From NCBI GenBank assembly GCA_030248135.1, contig JASANC010004370.1:1-64000 (forward strand): DNA of 64,000 nt. Direction: 5' to 3'. Shown piece by piece: positions 53,137 through 64,000 of this stretch (positions are counted from its first letter, which is position 1; every line of letters starts with the position of its first letter). Source of the DNA: Theristus sp. LFF4_11 (Eukaryota; Nematoda; Chromadorea; Monhysterida; Xyalidae). Position numbers and translations under genes: made by a program. The notes below the pieces were generated by a model, which did not search any database, was not told the DNA's origin, and saw only the letters and a list, made by a program, of their open reading frames with translations.

Positions 53137-54552
53137 CGATCAGACTTTAGATCGCTGACACTGCTGGTTTGCACAGGACAAACTGTATCGCAGAGGCATT
53201 GGTGAATTCAATGTCCCCTTCTGTGGCAAAGGCAAAGGCTCACGGGACGGACGGTTTAGCCTACATTCATACTTCCACACCAATCAACAAGAGTTTGGTA
53301 AAAAGGGTGAAAATTAACGGAAGCCAACACCTTTTTGTCACTGGTGCTGGTGTGTACACCACAGCGATGCGTACACTACATACGTTAGTAACGATAATGC
53401 TATATGCAGCAATTTTTTGCAATCGCAATCTCTGATTGTTTTTGCACAGAATATTGCAGAATGTCGCTGTGATGTAGAGCGTTACTCAGCAGTTTACTGA
53501 ACAACTTGATTTTAAATCAGCAATTTTAAAAAATCGAGATTGAAAATTCAAAATTGTCAAAAAATGTTGTTGGTTGGCAGCATGTTGTTAAGCTATACGG
53601 AAAGCTCGACAAGTTGTTGGCCAAACTTTTGACTGACAGTTCTCAGCATAGCAGTACCGAAGATGAGAAGGGCGGGGTAGGGGTGGGTTACTGCGCCACG
53701 TGGGCTTGGTTGGCTTTGGCTTGTTGAAGAAGTCCCGTGACACTCACCCCCAAAACCCGCCCGGCACCCCCAGGGGTATTCACTTCAATTCTTGGCGTTT
53801 TTAACAAAGAAATTGAAACAAAAAAAAAACAGAGGGATTAAGGTGGGTGTTGCAGTAATGCCTTTGGAACCAATTATCAACCTGTGCACCCTAGAGGTAG
53901 GTACCCCACTACCTAAAAATGTCTACCATCTTCGGCACTGGTTTTCAGTGTGGGGGGTCCCACTCGGTACATTGTACAACTGTTTCTGCCTTGGTTTTTG
54001 TTTACGTCTGTTTGTTTTTGTGCGTCTGTTCAAGGAACATATTGAAGCAACAAAATACGCATAACCACTGTCAGTTGCCTCGAAGTTTGAAAATTGTGAC
54101 CAAATAAAACCTTGTGAAATTCTGAAATTGCAGAATTCTGTTTCGATGAAAAGAGTCATTTGCTTCATCCCTGCGTGTGCCTGACGTGCGTGCATTTTGT
54201 AAAGTGGAGTAGTTTCGCACAAGATCACACGCACACGCACACTGTTTTCCAAGTTTGCTGTGATAAAAATAACCTTTTTGTTAGGAGGGCAATTTTATAA
54301 GTCTCATATCGTGGCATATCTCATATCTCATAGGTGGCTACTCTCTCATACTCATATCGTCATCATCATCCCATATTGCTTTTACTGTTCTCTTTTCTGT
54401 AAATTTCTACTGCTACTAGGTAATTTAGGCACGAAAATCGTGTTCTGGACATTGATTTTTTTCATATCTGGTTGGTGATGCAGGTTACGAACTTTGACAG
54501 TTTTATTTTACTGTGCACTGGAAAAGTGCGTTTATTGATGTACTTACAATAC

Positions 54553-54768
54553 AGGGTGGTCCATAAGTATAGATAGTAGGGTGGGGGTTTAGCAATACCC
54601 ACTGATTGGTTGGTTGCACACGCGTGCAGTTGATGCGTTCATTCTGTGCAGGCATTGCTGTGCAGGCGGAATTTGCCTGCACAGTTGCACGCATCAACTG
54701 CGCTGCGCGTGTGTGCAACCAACCAATCAACTAGTTGTATACATAAATTATCCAGATGGACTGTATTT
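54553..54768. mobile_element. CCAATCAG-family MITE abutting a gene start
   Basis: ACAGGGTGGTCCATAAGTAT and ATAAATTATCCAGATGGACT ends, ACTGATTGGTTGGTTGCACA and GTGCAACCAACCAATCAACT arms. It ends about 20 bp before the ATG of the kelch gene. Confidence 0.65.
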
Positions 54769-54784
54769 AAGAAACAACAACGAT

Positions 54785-57700
54785 ATGCGCCCACTAAAAC
54801 CGAGACGCCCACCAATGGTAGTCGCCGTAGTCAGCGCAGCGGTCGTGTTGCTCGTTATGATGCTCATTTCCATTGCCGTTGTGGTGGTGATACTGACGAA
54901 ATCGCATAAACCAACGCACCGTTTGAACGCGTAAGGAAAACGTTTATGAGTAGCGTGACCGGGCTACAGTGCCAGCCATAATTAATGCGCAGTTTGAGTG
55001 CCATGGTTTGAGCGGCATTGTATCCCTTTTGTTACGTCAGTTGACATTTTGAATAGATGTATGACCTATATTTTAAAACGTGTCCCACTGAAATGACGTC
55101 ATATGCCGCCAAACATGCGCTAGCCGTTCACAGCAAACCAGACTTTCCGTTTAGCCGATTTCTTCTAGTAAACAAATAGCGAATGTCGAATCAGTCACAT
55201 CAAACTGACATTTTAGTGCCTGTACTTTTACAAACGGGCGTTTTTAAAGCAAATGACGTCGTTTTAATAATCCGGACACGTTTGAATAAATCCACAATAG
55301 TATCTTCACAACGTCCACACGTTCATTTCAGTGACATCATTCCCACGGCCACCAAAATCCCTACCTCACCAAATCCGTCCACCACCCCGCCACCGTCCTT
55401 GACGACCAACGCGAGCAGCACACTAATGACCACTGAAATGGGTAAAAACACTGACCTTGCGTGCGGCCATGACTGCCCTTTAGGAGCACGCAGAATTCTT
55501 CAGTCTGTCCATTAAGCGCGCCTTGTCGAACAGCCGAGTCCGGGTCGCCGCGGTCTTCGCTTACATGGAGAAAAACCGCAGAAACAGTGTGCCCAACACT
55601 CGCGCGGTGTCAGTCCGCAAAAGTGCACAAAAAACAAAAACTGGGGATAAAAAATTCTGGTCCGAAAGCCGGACAAATTATATAAACACAATGCATATTT
55701 GAGCATTTTGCAGTTAAGGCAACATCAACCATGTATGCATGCAAGTTCAATTCGTGCTTCGTGTGAACTAGCGTTGAAATGGCAACTAGAGAAAAGTGCG
55801 TGAATTACCCCAGGAAACATTTTTGCTCCACTGTGAAAGTGTCACAGGTAAAAATTGAAAGGGCGAACACATATGATTACATATCGGAAAAAATACCAAG
55901 GAAAATAAGTAATACGATTTTCAGAATACGTTATTCGCGTCTAGAACGTATGTAAAGTCCTTCGAAAAACATTTCTCCGCGGCACACCATACAACTTTGG
56001 ATGTTCGTTTCGTGTGTCGTGAAAATTTTGTCGCAGCCTACATTGTGCTCGCTGCACGACATCATCTTTATATGGAAAACGCGCGCTGGGGTATAACGGC
56101 TCATATAATGCGTGATGCGCTGGCCGCTCGCTTTGCTCGCTCGCGCATCCGCATGATGTATAAAACGGTGAAGCCGGATAAACGAGACTATAAAATTTTG
56201 TTTGATCGCAAACCGAGGCACTGTCTAATATTAAAAAATTTTTTTTTAATATTTTAGTTTGCCAAGATGACTTCTTCAAGTGTGACATCTCAAAATGTCT
56301 GCCTGCGCGCTATCGGTGCGACGGACTCGCAGACTGCGCAGACAACACGGACGAACGCAACTGTTCAACTACAACCACTACGACCGTGACCACGACAAGG
56401 ACCACCACCACGACAACAACCGCAACAACAACCACAACAACATCCACAACAACAACCACAACAACATCCACAACAACAACCACAACCACGACGACAACGA
56501 CCACCACCAGCACGACCCGTCGTCCAGGTACAGTACATTGTACATTGGAAATGAAAGCACTGAAACCGTGTTCACAATGTGTTTCCGTTCTAAAAAGAAG
56601 TTGTCAGATTAACGCGGAACCAACAAACAAGGGTGTCAGGGAAAACGTTTTTTCTTCGAAACTCCGAAAACTTGCGTCTGCTGCACTGTTTTGAACTGAT
56701 GTGCATATACGGTTCAGGCTTTTTTGTGTTGGTGAACTTGAATCTAATTTACAATCTCCACTGAATTCATTATTTGGTGACAATGAATAATTTTGGTGAC
56801 AATGAATGTGACGATTTGTCAAGCATTAAAACTTTTTTAAGAGGACACTGATTTCAAGGCGCAAGACCGGTTTTAACACATGGAATTGCATCAAAAATTG
56901 AAATACAAAATAAAAATCAACAAAAAACATCATGAATTAAAAAATTATGAATAGCGAAGACTAACTAACAAGTTCGGAAAAATGCCCGAAGGGCATGAAA
57001 AAGACCAAATATTATTTCAGAATGACAGAGATAGAAAAGTGTGACACAAGGATTTTCACAAGATCAAACATTTTATGAAACGTGTGTGAACTGGAAAGTT
57101 ACAAACTAAAATAATATTTACGCCAATATCTTTTTTGTCATTCTCAAGAAAGGCACAATCTCTGTACAAATTTTATCTCACTTCATTTGATGCTGCAAAA
57201 AAAAATCATTTGCTGCTGTGAACATGCTCTTTTTATTTGTGAATACTGTATCAAATGATTTGCTTAATATGGTGTTTGCGGGCTGAACCCTTTTACGATG
57301 AGTGCGGTCACAACCGGAGCCAGTGCCTTGAAATGACAAAAATATATTGACGTAAATATTATTTCAGTTTGTAACTTTCCAGTTCACACACGTTTCATAA
57401 AATGTTTGATCTTGTGAAAATCCTTGTGTCACACTTTTCTATCTCTGTCATTCTGAAATAATATTTGGTCTTTTTCATGCCCTTCGGGCATTTTTCCGAA
57501 CTTGTCTTTTTCTTTTATATCTCAAAGAGTTTATAGAGTTTTAGCCTATCAGACGCAGCATAGTCGACTGCAATGGTTTCTGTTGCATTTGTACTCAGAG
57601 CAAGGATTTTTAGGAGCAAACCCTTCCGTAGACCCTTTTCAACCCAGGCACGGGTTAATATCAGTTTTCACTAGTTTTTCGCTATTTTGTACTTAAACTA

Positions 57701-60700
57701 TAGCCTATAGTTGACTACAATGGTTTCCGTTGCATTTGTAATCAGAACAACGTTTTTTTAGGAGGAAGCCCTTCACGGAGACCCTTGTCAACCCAGGCAC
57801 GGGTTAATATCCGCTTTTTGTTATTTGGCACCTAAACTATAGCCTATCAGACGTAGCATAGTCGATTACATGGATACCGTGGAATTTGAAATCAGAACAA
57901 CGTTTTTTAGGAGGAAACCCTTTACGGGGACCCTTTTCAACCCAGGCACGGGTTAATATCCGCTTTTTGTTATTTGGCACCTAAACTATAGCCTATCAGA
58001 CGCAGCATAGTCGATTACATGGATACCGTGGAATTTGAAATCAGAACAACGTTTTTTAGTGGGAAACCCTTTACGGGGACCCTTTTCAACCCAGGCACGG
58101 GTTAATATTAGCTTTTCGCTGTTTGGCAGCTAAACTATAGCCTATCAGACGCAGCATAGTCGATTACATGGATACCATGGAATTTGAAAACAGAACAACG
58201 TTTTTTAGGGGGAACCCCTTTACGGGGACCCTTTTCAACCCAGGCACGGGTTAATATCAGCTTTTTGCTATTTGGCACCTAAACTATAGCCTATAAGACA
58301 CAGCATAGTCGATTACATGGATACCGTGGAATTTGAAATCAGAACAACGTTTTTTAGGAGGAAACCCTTCCGGGGACCCTTTTTATACCAGGCACGGGTA
58401 AAAACAGTACCCTTTTCAACCCCGGCACAGGTAAAAAACAATGTTTCACAATTCAGCACTCAGCCTATCAGACGCAGCATGGTCGATTACATGAATACCG
58501 TGGAATATGTAATCAGAACAACGATTTTTACCATTAAACCCCTTAACGGGCACTCTTTTTATACCCGGCACGGGTAAAAACAGTTTTTTCACAATTCGGC
58601 ACCTAGCCTATCAGACGCAGCATGGTCGATTACATAGGATACCGTACAATTTGGAATTCGAATTTGAACACAACTTTAGATATTTTGTGGACACCGAAAC
58701 GGTCGACAACAACAACAACGACAACAACAACAACAACAACAACAACCTGAATTTTTTTTCGGTTTTTTTGTTCTGTAAAATCACAGAAGCAACCGATGTT
58801 TAATTTTTTGGTTTGGATGGATAGGGTATCGGGCCACCTTAGCACAGCAAATAGCATTTCCTGGTTTAGTCATTTATCATGAATGTTATGGTCGATTGAA
58901 ATTTCAAAATATTCGCAATGAGCTTTCTGAAATAATATTGTGGGACTGCGCTGCCGCGCGTCCCACGATAACGACATTTTGTTCGAGCATGCACTGTTTT
59001 TATGTTGCATGAACTAAGAGGCTGATTTTTTAAAACCAACTTCGGTTTCAATCTTTTTTTAGCGATAAGACGAATCAAAATAAAAATCAAAAAGTTGTGA
59101 TAAATTAAAAGTTATGAATTGTGAAGACTAATAACGGCGTTTTGTTCAGAGCGCGCACTTTTTTGTTTCTTGTGTTGGATAAGTGCCCGGTTTTTTTTAA
59201 AACCAACTTCGGTTTCAATCTTTCTTAGCGATGGACGTTCTGATTGTGGAAAACGGTTTTCCCTCACGACAACCAGTGGGTTTGCTGCGCATGGACGGGG
59301 AAGCAGTGACAATGAAGGTGATTGCTAATCATACTGTCACGGCGCACACACTGGCTGGTGCGGTGCTGAACTGCAACAACGAACTGCTGCTCATTGATAG
59401 TGAGTGTAAGATGGCACAAACTTTTGAAACGAGGGTATTTTATTGCTTGAAAGAGGTGGATCTTCTATTTTGTTCGCTTTTGAAATGAGTGGGGACGGTC
59501 GAAAAGACAAAACATATGTCACCATGTGCTCTGCGCCCTCTATATTCCACCGTGTGTTCATTCTACAGGGCGCAACACACACACCAGTCACGTGTTCAAC
59601 GTGCGCACGCGGGCGTGGGTGACGCGCGACGTGCCGCCGTTGCACCTGACCAGAGTGGCACCATCTTCACACCACCTCGCACGGTGGAACGTGTTGATCG
59701 TGTGCGGTTGTTGGATCGCCGATCACTGCATTCATTCGTGCGAGCAGCGACCGGCTGACGACCACGCGGCGCCCTGGACGCTGATTCGCGTCAATTTCAC
59801 ACAGGCGCCGAAGCTCTGCCTAGCCGGACACGCCGCTGCTGTGCACGACGTTCGTGTTTGTGTTTACAGTCCATCTGGAAAACATATGCAACAAGACGCA
59901 AACATGACGTCATGACCAACCAATCAGCGCTGAGAACACCTCATGATTAACCAATCAGCACTGAGAGTTGCGATGACCAGCCGATCAGCTAGTTGCATAT
60001 ATTAGCGAGATTGACTGTGATACAAAACATTTTTGCGGTGGTTTTCTTTAATGACGCTGTTCGAATGTCATAATCTGTGGTAGACAAAGCTGGTTGTTTG
60101 GGGATTTATTGTTATACGAGCCGTTACATGCCAGATGTAACATTAGAAATCGGTGTTGCACAATTGTCGGAATCTTTTTGCGGCCATTTAATGTCAAGAA
60201 CGATCGCTCATGTTTTTCGCCAACGTTTTGATTAAGAAGCTCTAAAAACTCAAGTGAAAAAAATCAATCAGATTGTGAGGTGTTTAAAATTTGAAAATGG
60301 GCTTGCTATAAGTCGGCGTGTTGATATAATTTTGAGTTGTTTCATTATCACTATTGATGTGATACAGATAACGACAACACAATTGCAGGGCGACCTCTTC
60401 GTCACCGGTGGTGCGCGCAAAAAGAAGGGAGGTTATTCCATGCAACAAGTTACCCATCGTCTGTCGTACAACGGTGACGGTGCCGAATGGAAGTGGAACC
60501 GTTTGGCAGACTTGCAGCAGGAACGATGGCAGCACGGCATGGTTTCTGATGCCACGTACCTGTATGTGATGAATGTAGTGATGCATTGCTTTATGGAAAA
60601 ATGTTCCCACAGGGAAAACTGGTCGTCATAAGCACGCGTTGGTGACTTTTGTGTGACATGCAGATGCGCATTTGCTAAACGGAAAAAGCGTGCTTATGCC

Positions 60701-62925
60701 GCTACCCGTCATTGGTTACTTTTGTGGAACATCATGCGGCAGAAGTTACCCGCTCATGCTGAACTTTTGCATGACGAAAATGTGCCTGGAATAGTCACTT
60801 ATAACTATATATCGATTTTCTCAGGTTCTGCGACTCCAGTGCGTTTGCAGGCGTTGAAAGGAAAATAGTTTCAAGCTTTATGTGGCAATTCAAAAGCGTC
60901 CGAGTGACTTGGCTCTATTAGGGACTCGGATCACTTTGCCAATTTTGAATTGCCGCGTCATGCATGAAACTGTTTACCTACATCTGTGCGCGCAGTGAGT
61001 AACGGTACCAAAAGAAAAGATAATAGTAAACTGGTTTGCGGTGAATTGGTTCCTATTATGCGCTGTCAATAACTGATAGCCACTGTTTTTGCTAGTTTTT
61101 TGCATTAGCTGCATCCCAGAATCTCTGAATCGGCTACAAAAATATTTGCTTCTGTTGCTGGCTGACTGTTTGACTGCACACGTGCATTGTGCACATCTGC
61201 TTTTTTTCTCCGTGCAGCTATGCTTGTGGCGGTTGGCAATTATACAAAAAGTTGCGAAGCTGCGAACGATACTTGGTCACCACTGGATGGACACTCATTG
61301 ACGACATGCCTGGTCGAGGTCGCATTTCGGTAGCGTGGAATTTTTATTTTATTTGATATTTCAATCACTGAACCGGATCCAAGTAGATATTCAGGTTTAT
61401 TAAAAAAAATTCGTTCAATTTGAGACGCGGACTTCACACGAAAATCTAAAGTGTTTTCTCAATCTATCTGCTATATACTAAAAGAATATTTTGTCTGTCC
61501 GTCCAACTTTTTGCTATTTAAGGTAGCGAAATCAAAATGTTGCTGTCACTTTTTAACAATTTTTCTATGCGAATCATTTTCTCTCTTTCGGTTTTCAAAA
61601 AAGAGTCATCATGATTCATTCAGTTCTGTCATCAACGTTCCGTCGCAATGGGCAGGTTGGTTGGTGTGATGTAAAAAGATGAGATTATAATGTGCGGGAA
61701 CGAATTGCTCCAAAGAAGCCATTATCTCACAGAATGGACGGCCCATCCGATTATGATCGATAGCAAGAATTCGAAAAACGGGTCTCCCAATAAAACGAAT
61801 TTGCGGCTTTGAAAAACCAACAGAAACGAAATTGACTTTTTTGAATGTTTTCTTACAATTGTGGTTCTCATGTGAATAATAATTGAATCCCATATTTTTT
61901 CCGAAACCAAACACACGGGTAACGTTGATGCGGATCAAAGCAAAATGTAACAGGTAGATCGATTGTGAGAGCACTAAACAAAACAGCAATTTTTACAAGA
62001 TTTTAAGTAAAATTTTGTGACTTTCAAGAAGCAAAATTGTGAACACAAATTTGCAGTTTTGAAACAGCAGAAACTGAAATCATATTGTTTAAAAAACCTT
62101 TTTTGTGCAAAAGCAGGCTTACTATAAAAACACAAATGCGATTGTGCAAATACACGGGTATCGATTCCGTCCAGTTCTGTAAAATTAAAAAAACGGGCCT
62201 CTTTGAGTCAAACTTAGAGACCTTGAAAAATGAAATTGTCAAACAATCAAGTCACGTTTGAACAATTTCAGTCAACCAGAAAAAAATTTAACGGGGATGA
62301 CTTGTCTTTAACAGAGTTCAACTTTAACTAACCGAGAACAAACGGGAGCAGCAAAATTCAAATAGTTCAGAAAAAAAATCTCAGCGATTGCAAAATCTGC
62401 GAAACAGAGTTATAAAAGAATCATTTTTGACATAGAAATCACACCGAATCTAAAAGCTTGAAAACAAACGTTTGAAACGTTTGCCCAAACAATAAACGGT
62501 ATGAAAGAATTTAAACGCATGAAAGCCTTGGTTAAAAAAATCAACACGTTTGCCATTTCAGGAAAACAGAAGCAAATAAATGTCGATAAAAACGCGGGTG
62601 CGCACCTTGCTGTTAACAAAATCGCAAACATTCCTTACCCGGGCCGAAGGCACGGGTCAACTGCTAGTTCATCTAAAAATGACGGATGACAAAACGACCA
62701 GATTAATCGCGTCCTGCCACATGTTCCAGCTGCCATTGGTGGCTCTTGGTCAAGAGCAGTTGCTAGCAATCGGTGGGGACGAATACGTAAATGAAAATCG
62801 CAATGGCGCGGCAGACACCATCGCAATGTACAGCCAAGGCAACTGGACGATGTTCAATGTGAGCCTGCCTGCGTGCGCACGCGATGAAAAGCTTTGTCAA
62901 CGTTTTGCTGTCGGCATTCACGGCA
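54785..62925 (+). CDS. Type II membrane protein: LDLa domain, Thr-rich stalk, kelch repeats (3' partial)
   Basis: Exons: 54785-54930, 55332-55441, 56258-56527, 59229-59399, 59569-59849, 60389-60555, 61218-61318, 62668-62925. All are phase-consistent, about 501 aa so far; the last exon ends at a donor (GCA/GTAATT), so the gene continues. Exon 1 encodes a basic cytoplasmic stub ([10 protein letters not shown]) and one long hydrophobic segment (about residues 11-38), predicting a type II anchor. Exon 2 is a Ser/Thr/Pro stalk. Exon 3 encodes a full LDL-receptor class A domain with six Cys and the calcium-site [16 protein letters not shown], then about 45 Thr. Later exons encode kelch blades, such as GDLFVTGGA with W..L, YACGGW...SCERY...W.LIDDMP, and [10 protein letters not shown]. 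Function unknown; probably an extracellular binding protein. The 61,318 donor and 62,668 acceptor are the least certain joins. The true start could lie in an upstream exon. Confidence 0.75.
55060..55302 (+). repeat. Dispersed repeat, second copy
   Basis: Direct copy of 52,580-52,833 with scattered substitutions. It ends 30 bp before the exon 2 acceptor of the kelch gene. Confidence 0.65.
56965..57509. mobile_element. Palindromic MITE with arms of about 180 bp
   Basis: ACAAGTTCGGAAAAATGCCC at the left and GGGCATTTTTCCGAACTTGT at the right are perfect complements. The arms match for about 180 bp, including AATATTATTTCAGAATGACA. The centre is unique (57,130-57,320). Intron 3 of the kelch gene. 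Confidence 0.75.
57540..58640 (+). repeat. Satellite of about 150 bp, about 8 units
   Basis: The unit contains AGCCTATCAGACGCAGCATA, GTCGATTACATGGATACCGT and CAACCCAGGCACGGGTTAAT. Units 3-6 are most alike; the last two are rearranged. An (AAC)n run follows at about 58,702-58,747. Intron 3 of the kelch gene. Confidence 0.85.
58970..59236 (+). repeat. Imperfect 168-bp tandem duplication of an intron end
   Basis: AAACCAACTTCGGTTTCAAT plus TTTAGCGAT occurs at 59,032-59,067 and again at 59,199-59,233. The second includes the acceptor of kelch exon 4, so the first is a decoy acceptor. Confidence 0.6.
59866..60020. mobile_element. CCAATCAG-family MITE with three core copies
   Basis: ACAGTCCATCTGG start and GAGATTGACTGTGA end enclose three spaced ACCAATCAG / GCCGATCAG cores. 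Intron 5 of the kelch gene. Confidence 0.6.
60865..61010. mobile_element. MITE of the GACTCAATGCGCGCA family
   Basis: AGTTTCAAGCTTTATGTGGC, GGGACTCGGATCACTTTGCC, TTTTGAATTGCCGCGTCATG and GTGCGCGCAGTGAGTAACGG. Intron 6 of the kelch gene. A 3' fragment of the family is at 62,935-63,012. Confidence 0.6.
61463..62667 (+). mobile_element. Non-autonomous Helitron, about 1.2 kb
   Basis: The 3' end has a hairpin (CCCGGGCC GAA GGCACGGG), then TCAACTG, then CTAG, followed by host T. The 5' end starts TC after an A (61,463 or 61,467) and continues CTATATACTAAAAG. These are the Helitron terminal rules, with no target duplication. No Rep/helicase coding. It occupies the intron before the last visible kelch exon. 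Confidence 0.75.
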
Positions 62926-63035
62926 GTAATTGCAAATTTGAATTTCCCGCGTAATTTATGAAACGTTTTCTTATCCCTGCGTGTAAACGCACTGAATCTC
63001 GAAACCAAAAAAAAATGAATGCGATAAAAAATTAA

Positions 63036-64000
63036 CACCGTTTGCAAATAAGAGTGGGGGGGGGCCCTAGGAACATTCCGTGATACATGGAAAAGTTTTT
63101 AAACCAAGGGTGCAGGGACATTCTACTAATCAAGGCGCTTCAGGTTTACCCCCTGAGTACCCCCTGATTATGCCTATAAAGGTCGTTTTTAGGGTGCGGA
63201 AGTTGAAAAACCCTCGATTTCTTGCGATTTTTCGCAAAGTGTACCTTTTTAGCCCTACCGTATCTCGTAGTTGCACAGTTTCTGGAACCTCACACAGTAT
63301 TCACGTGAAAGATCTTGCGGAGTTCTTTAAGGCCCTGTATCAATGAGCCCTTGCAAGGGGGGTCCCTGAGGCGCTACGACGCTAGTTAAAAATTTACTTT
63401 TTTTTAAAAATTACGCTATTTTTTTAAACATTTTTTTGAGCTCATAAACACAATTTTTCGATTTTCATTTTTGGTTCTACAGGGGGGTTTTCGGGGTCGC
63501 TGAATTCGAATCTGATCTTAGATTTTTGCCCCGGGCATTTTTTGCCCTAAAATTGGGCAAAAACACATTTTTTTTGCGTTTTCCAGTACTTTTTGGTTTT
63601 AATTTTTAATTTTAAGTGCGGATTTTTTTAACAAAGCTGTTTTACAACAGCCTTACAACCGCTGTATTGGAATCAGTTTTGATATTTTGCAACTGACCAC
63701 TTGCCCACCCAAAATGGGTAAAAAGTTGATTTTTTTGCTTTTTGCACACGTTTTCGTTTCACAATAAAAAAATCAAATTAGAAACAACTTGTAATTTTAA
63801 TTTTTAGTTTTCCAGGGGGTTTTCAAAATTGCTGAATTTGAATCTGACTTTAGATTTTTGCCCCGGGCATTTTTATTGCTCTAAAAATGGGGCAAAAACA
63901 CATTTTTATGCGTTTTCCAGTGGTTTTGCCTAATTTTTAGAGCTAAAAAATGCCCGGGGCAAAAATCTAAGGTCAGATTCGAATTCAGCAACTCCGAAAA
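63036..64000 (+). mobile_element. Second TTAA-flanked giant palindrome, cut by window edge
   Basis: TTAA at 63,032-63,035, then CACCGTTTGCAAATAAGAG and the same 420-bp end as 14,980, including the intact 88-codon ORF (63,080-63,346). The sequence turns into its complement near 63,930, earlier than in the first copy, so its arms hold fewer 335-bp units. Confidence 0.8.

Noticed and set aside
56310..56575. Minus-strand Val-rich and Trp/Leu-rich ORFs
   Set aside because: They are antisense shadows of the poly-Thr stalk encoded by the plus-strand LDLa exon.
61218..61330. Alternative frame of the kelch exon reading [19 protein letters not shown]
   Set aside because: It superficially resembles a kelch blade. 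The chosen frame joins in phase to the previous exon and gives the better CGGW...SCERY...DDMP pattern.

Overview
The window is metazoan nuclear DNA. Its genes are split by many GT-AG introns, and it encodes animal-specific proteins: a germline DEAD-box helicase of the Vasa group, Numb, FAM161, a C-type lectin and an LDLa/kelch membrane protein. There are no operons and no prokaryotic or viral genes. The phylum cannot be fixed. Numb reads closest to the arthropod form as I know it, and there is an interstitial (TTAGGC)n tract, the nematode telomere unit, but neither is decisive.

Layout. 1-6,000: a nest of transposons. 6,319-24,579: vasa-like gene on +, 18 coding exons, 703 codons, all junctions phase-consistent. 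24,580-26,942: AT-rich DNA with no gene that I can see. 26,943-33,294: FAM161 gene on +, 10 exons, 758 codons. About 34,215-35,763: C-type lectin with a Thr/Pro-rich tail on the minus strand, 3' end unresolved. 35,764-40,624: intergenic, including a 56-bp satellite. 40,625-51,299: numb on +, 8 exons, long form of 858 codons. 51,300-54,784: intergenic, with the TTAGGC tract. 54,785-62,925 and probably beyond the window: type II membrane protein with an LDLa domain, a Thr-rich stalk and kelch repeats, 3' partial.

Introns and spacers are packed with non-autonomous DNA transposons, many with readable target-site duplications (TSDs). They include six hAT-type elements, four of them with exact 8-bp TSDs in consecutive vasa introns. 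There is a family of about a dozen short TA-flanked palindromes sharing a CCAATCAG core, and a larger mariner-like MITE. A 2.75-kb TTAA-flanked giant palindrome has a second copy at the right edge. Two foldback elements have arms that are 15-bp minisatellites. There are five copies of a tRNA-derived SINE, one Helitron ending in hairpin plus CTAG, and several further MITE families. No element encodes a recognisable transposase.

The genes do not form a pathway. Vasa (germline RNA helicase), FAM161 (centriole/cilium), Numb (endocytic Notch regulator) and the two surface or secreted proteins look like unrelated neighbours. The most notable points are the Helitron whose CTAG terminus coincides with a predicted splice acceptor, the LDLa-Thr-kelch architecture, the minisatellite-armed foldback elements, and the altered Ia/Ib motifs of the Vasa-like helicase.
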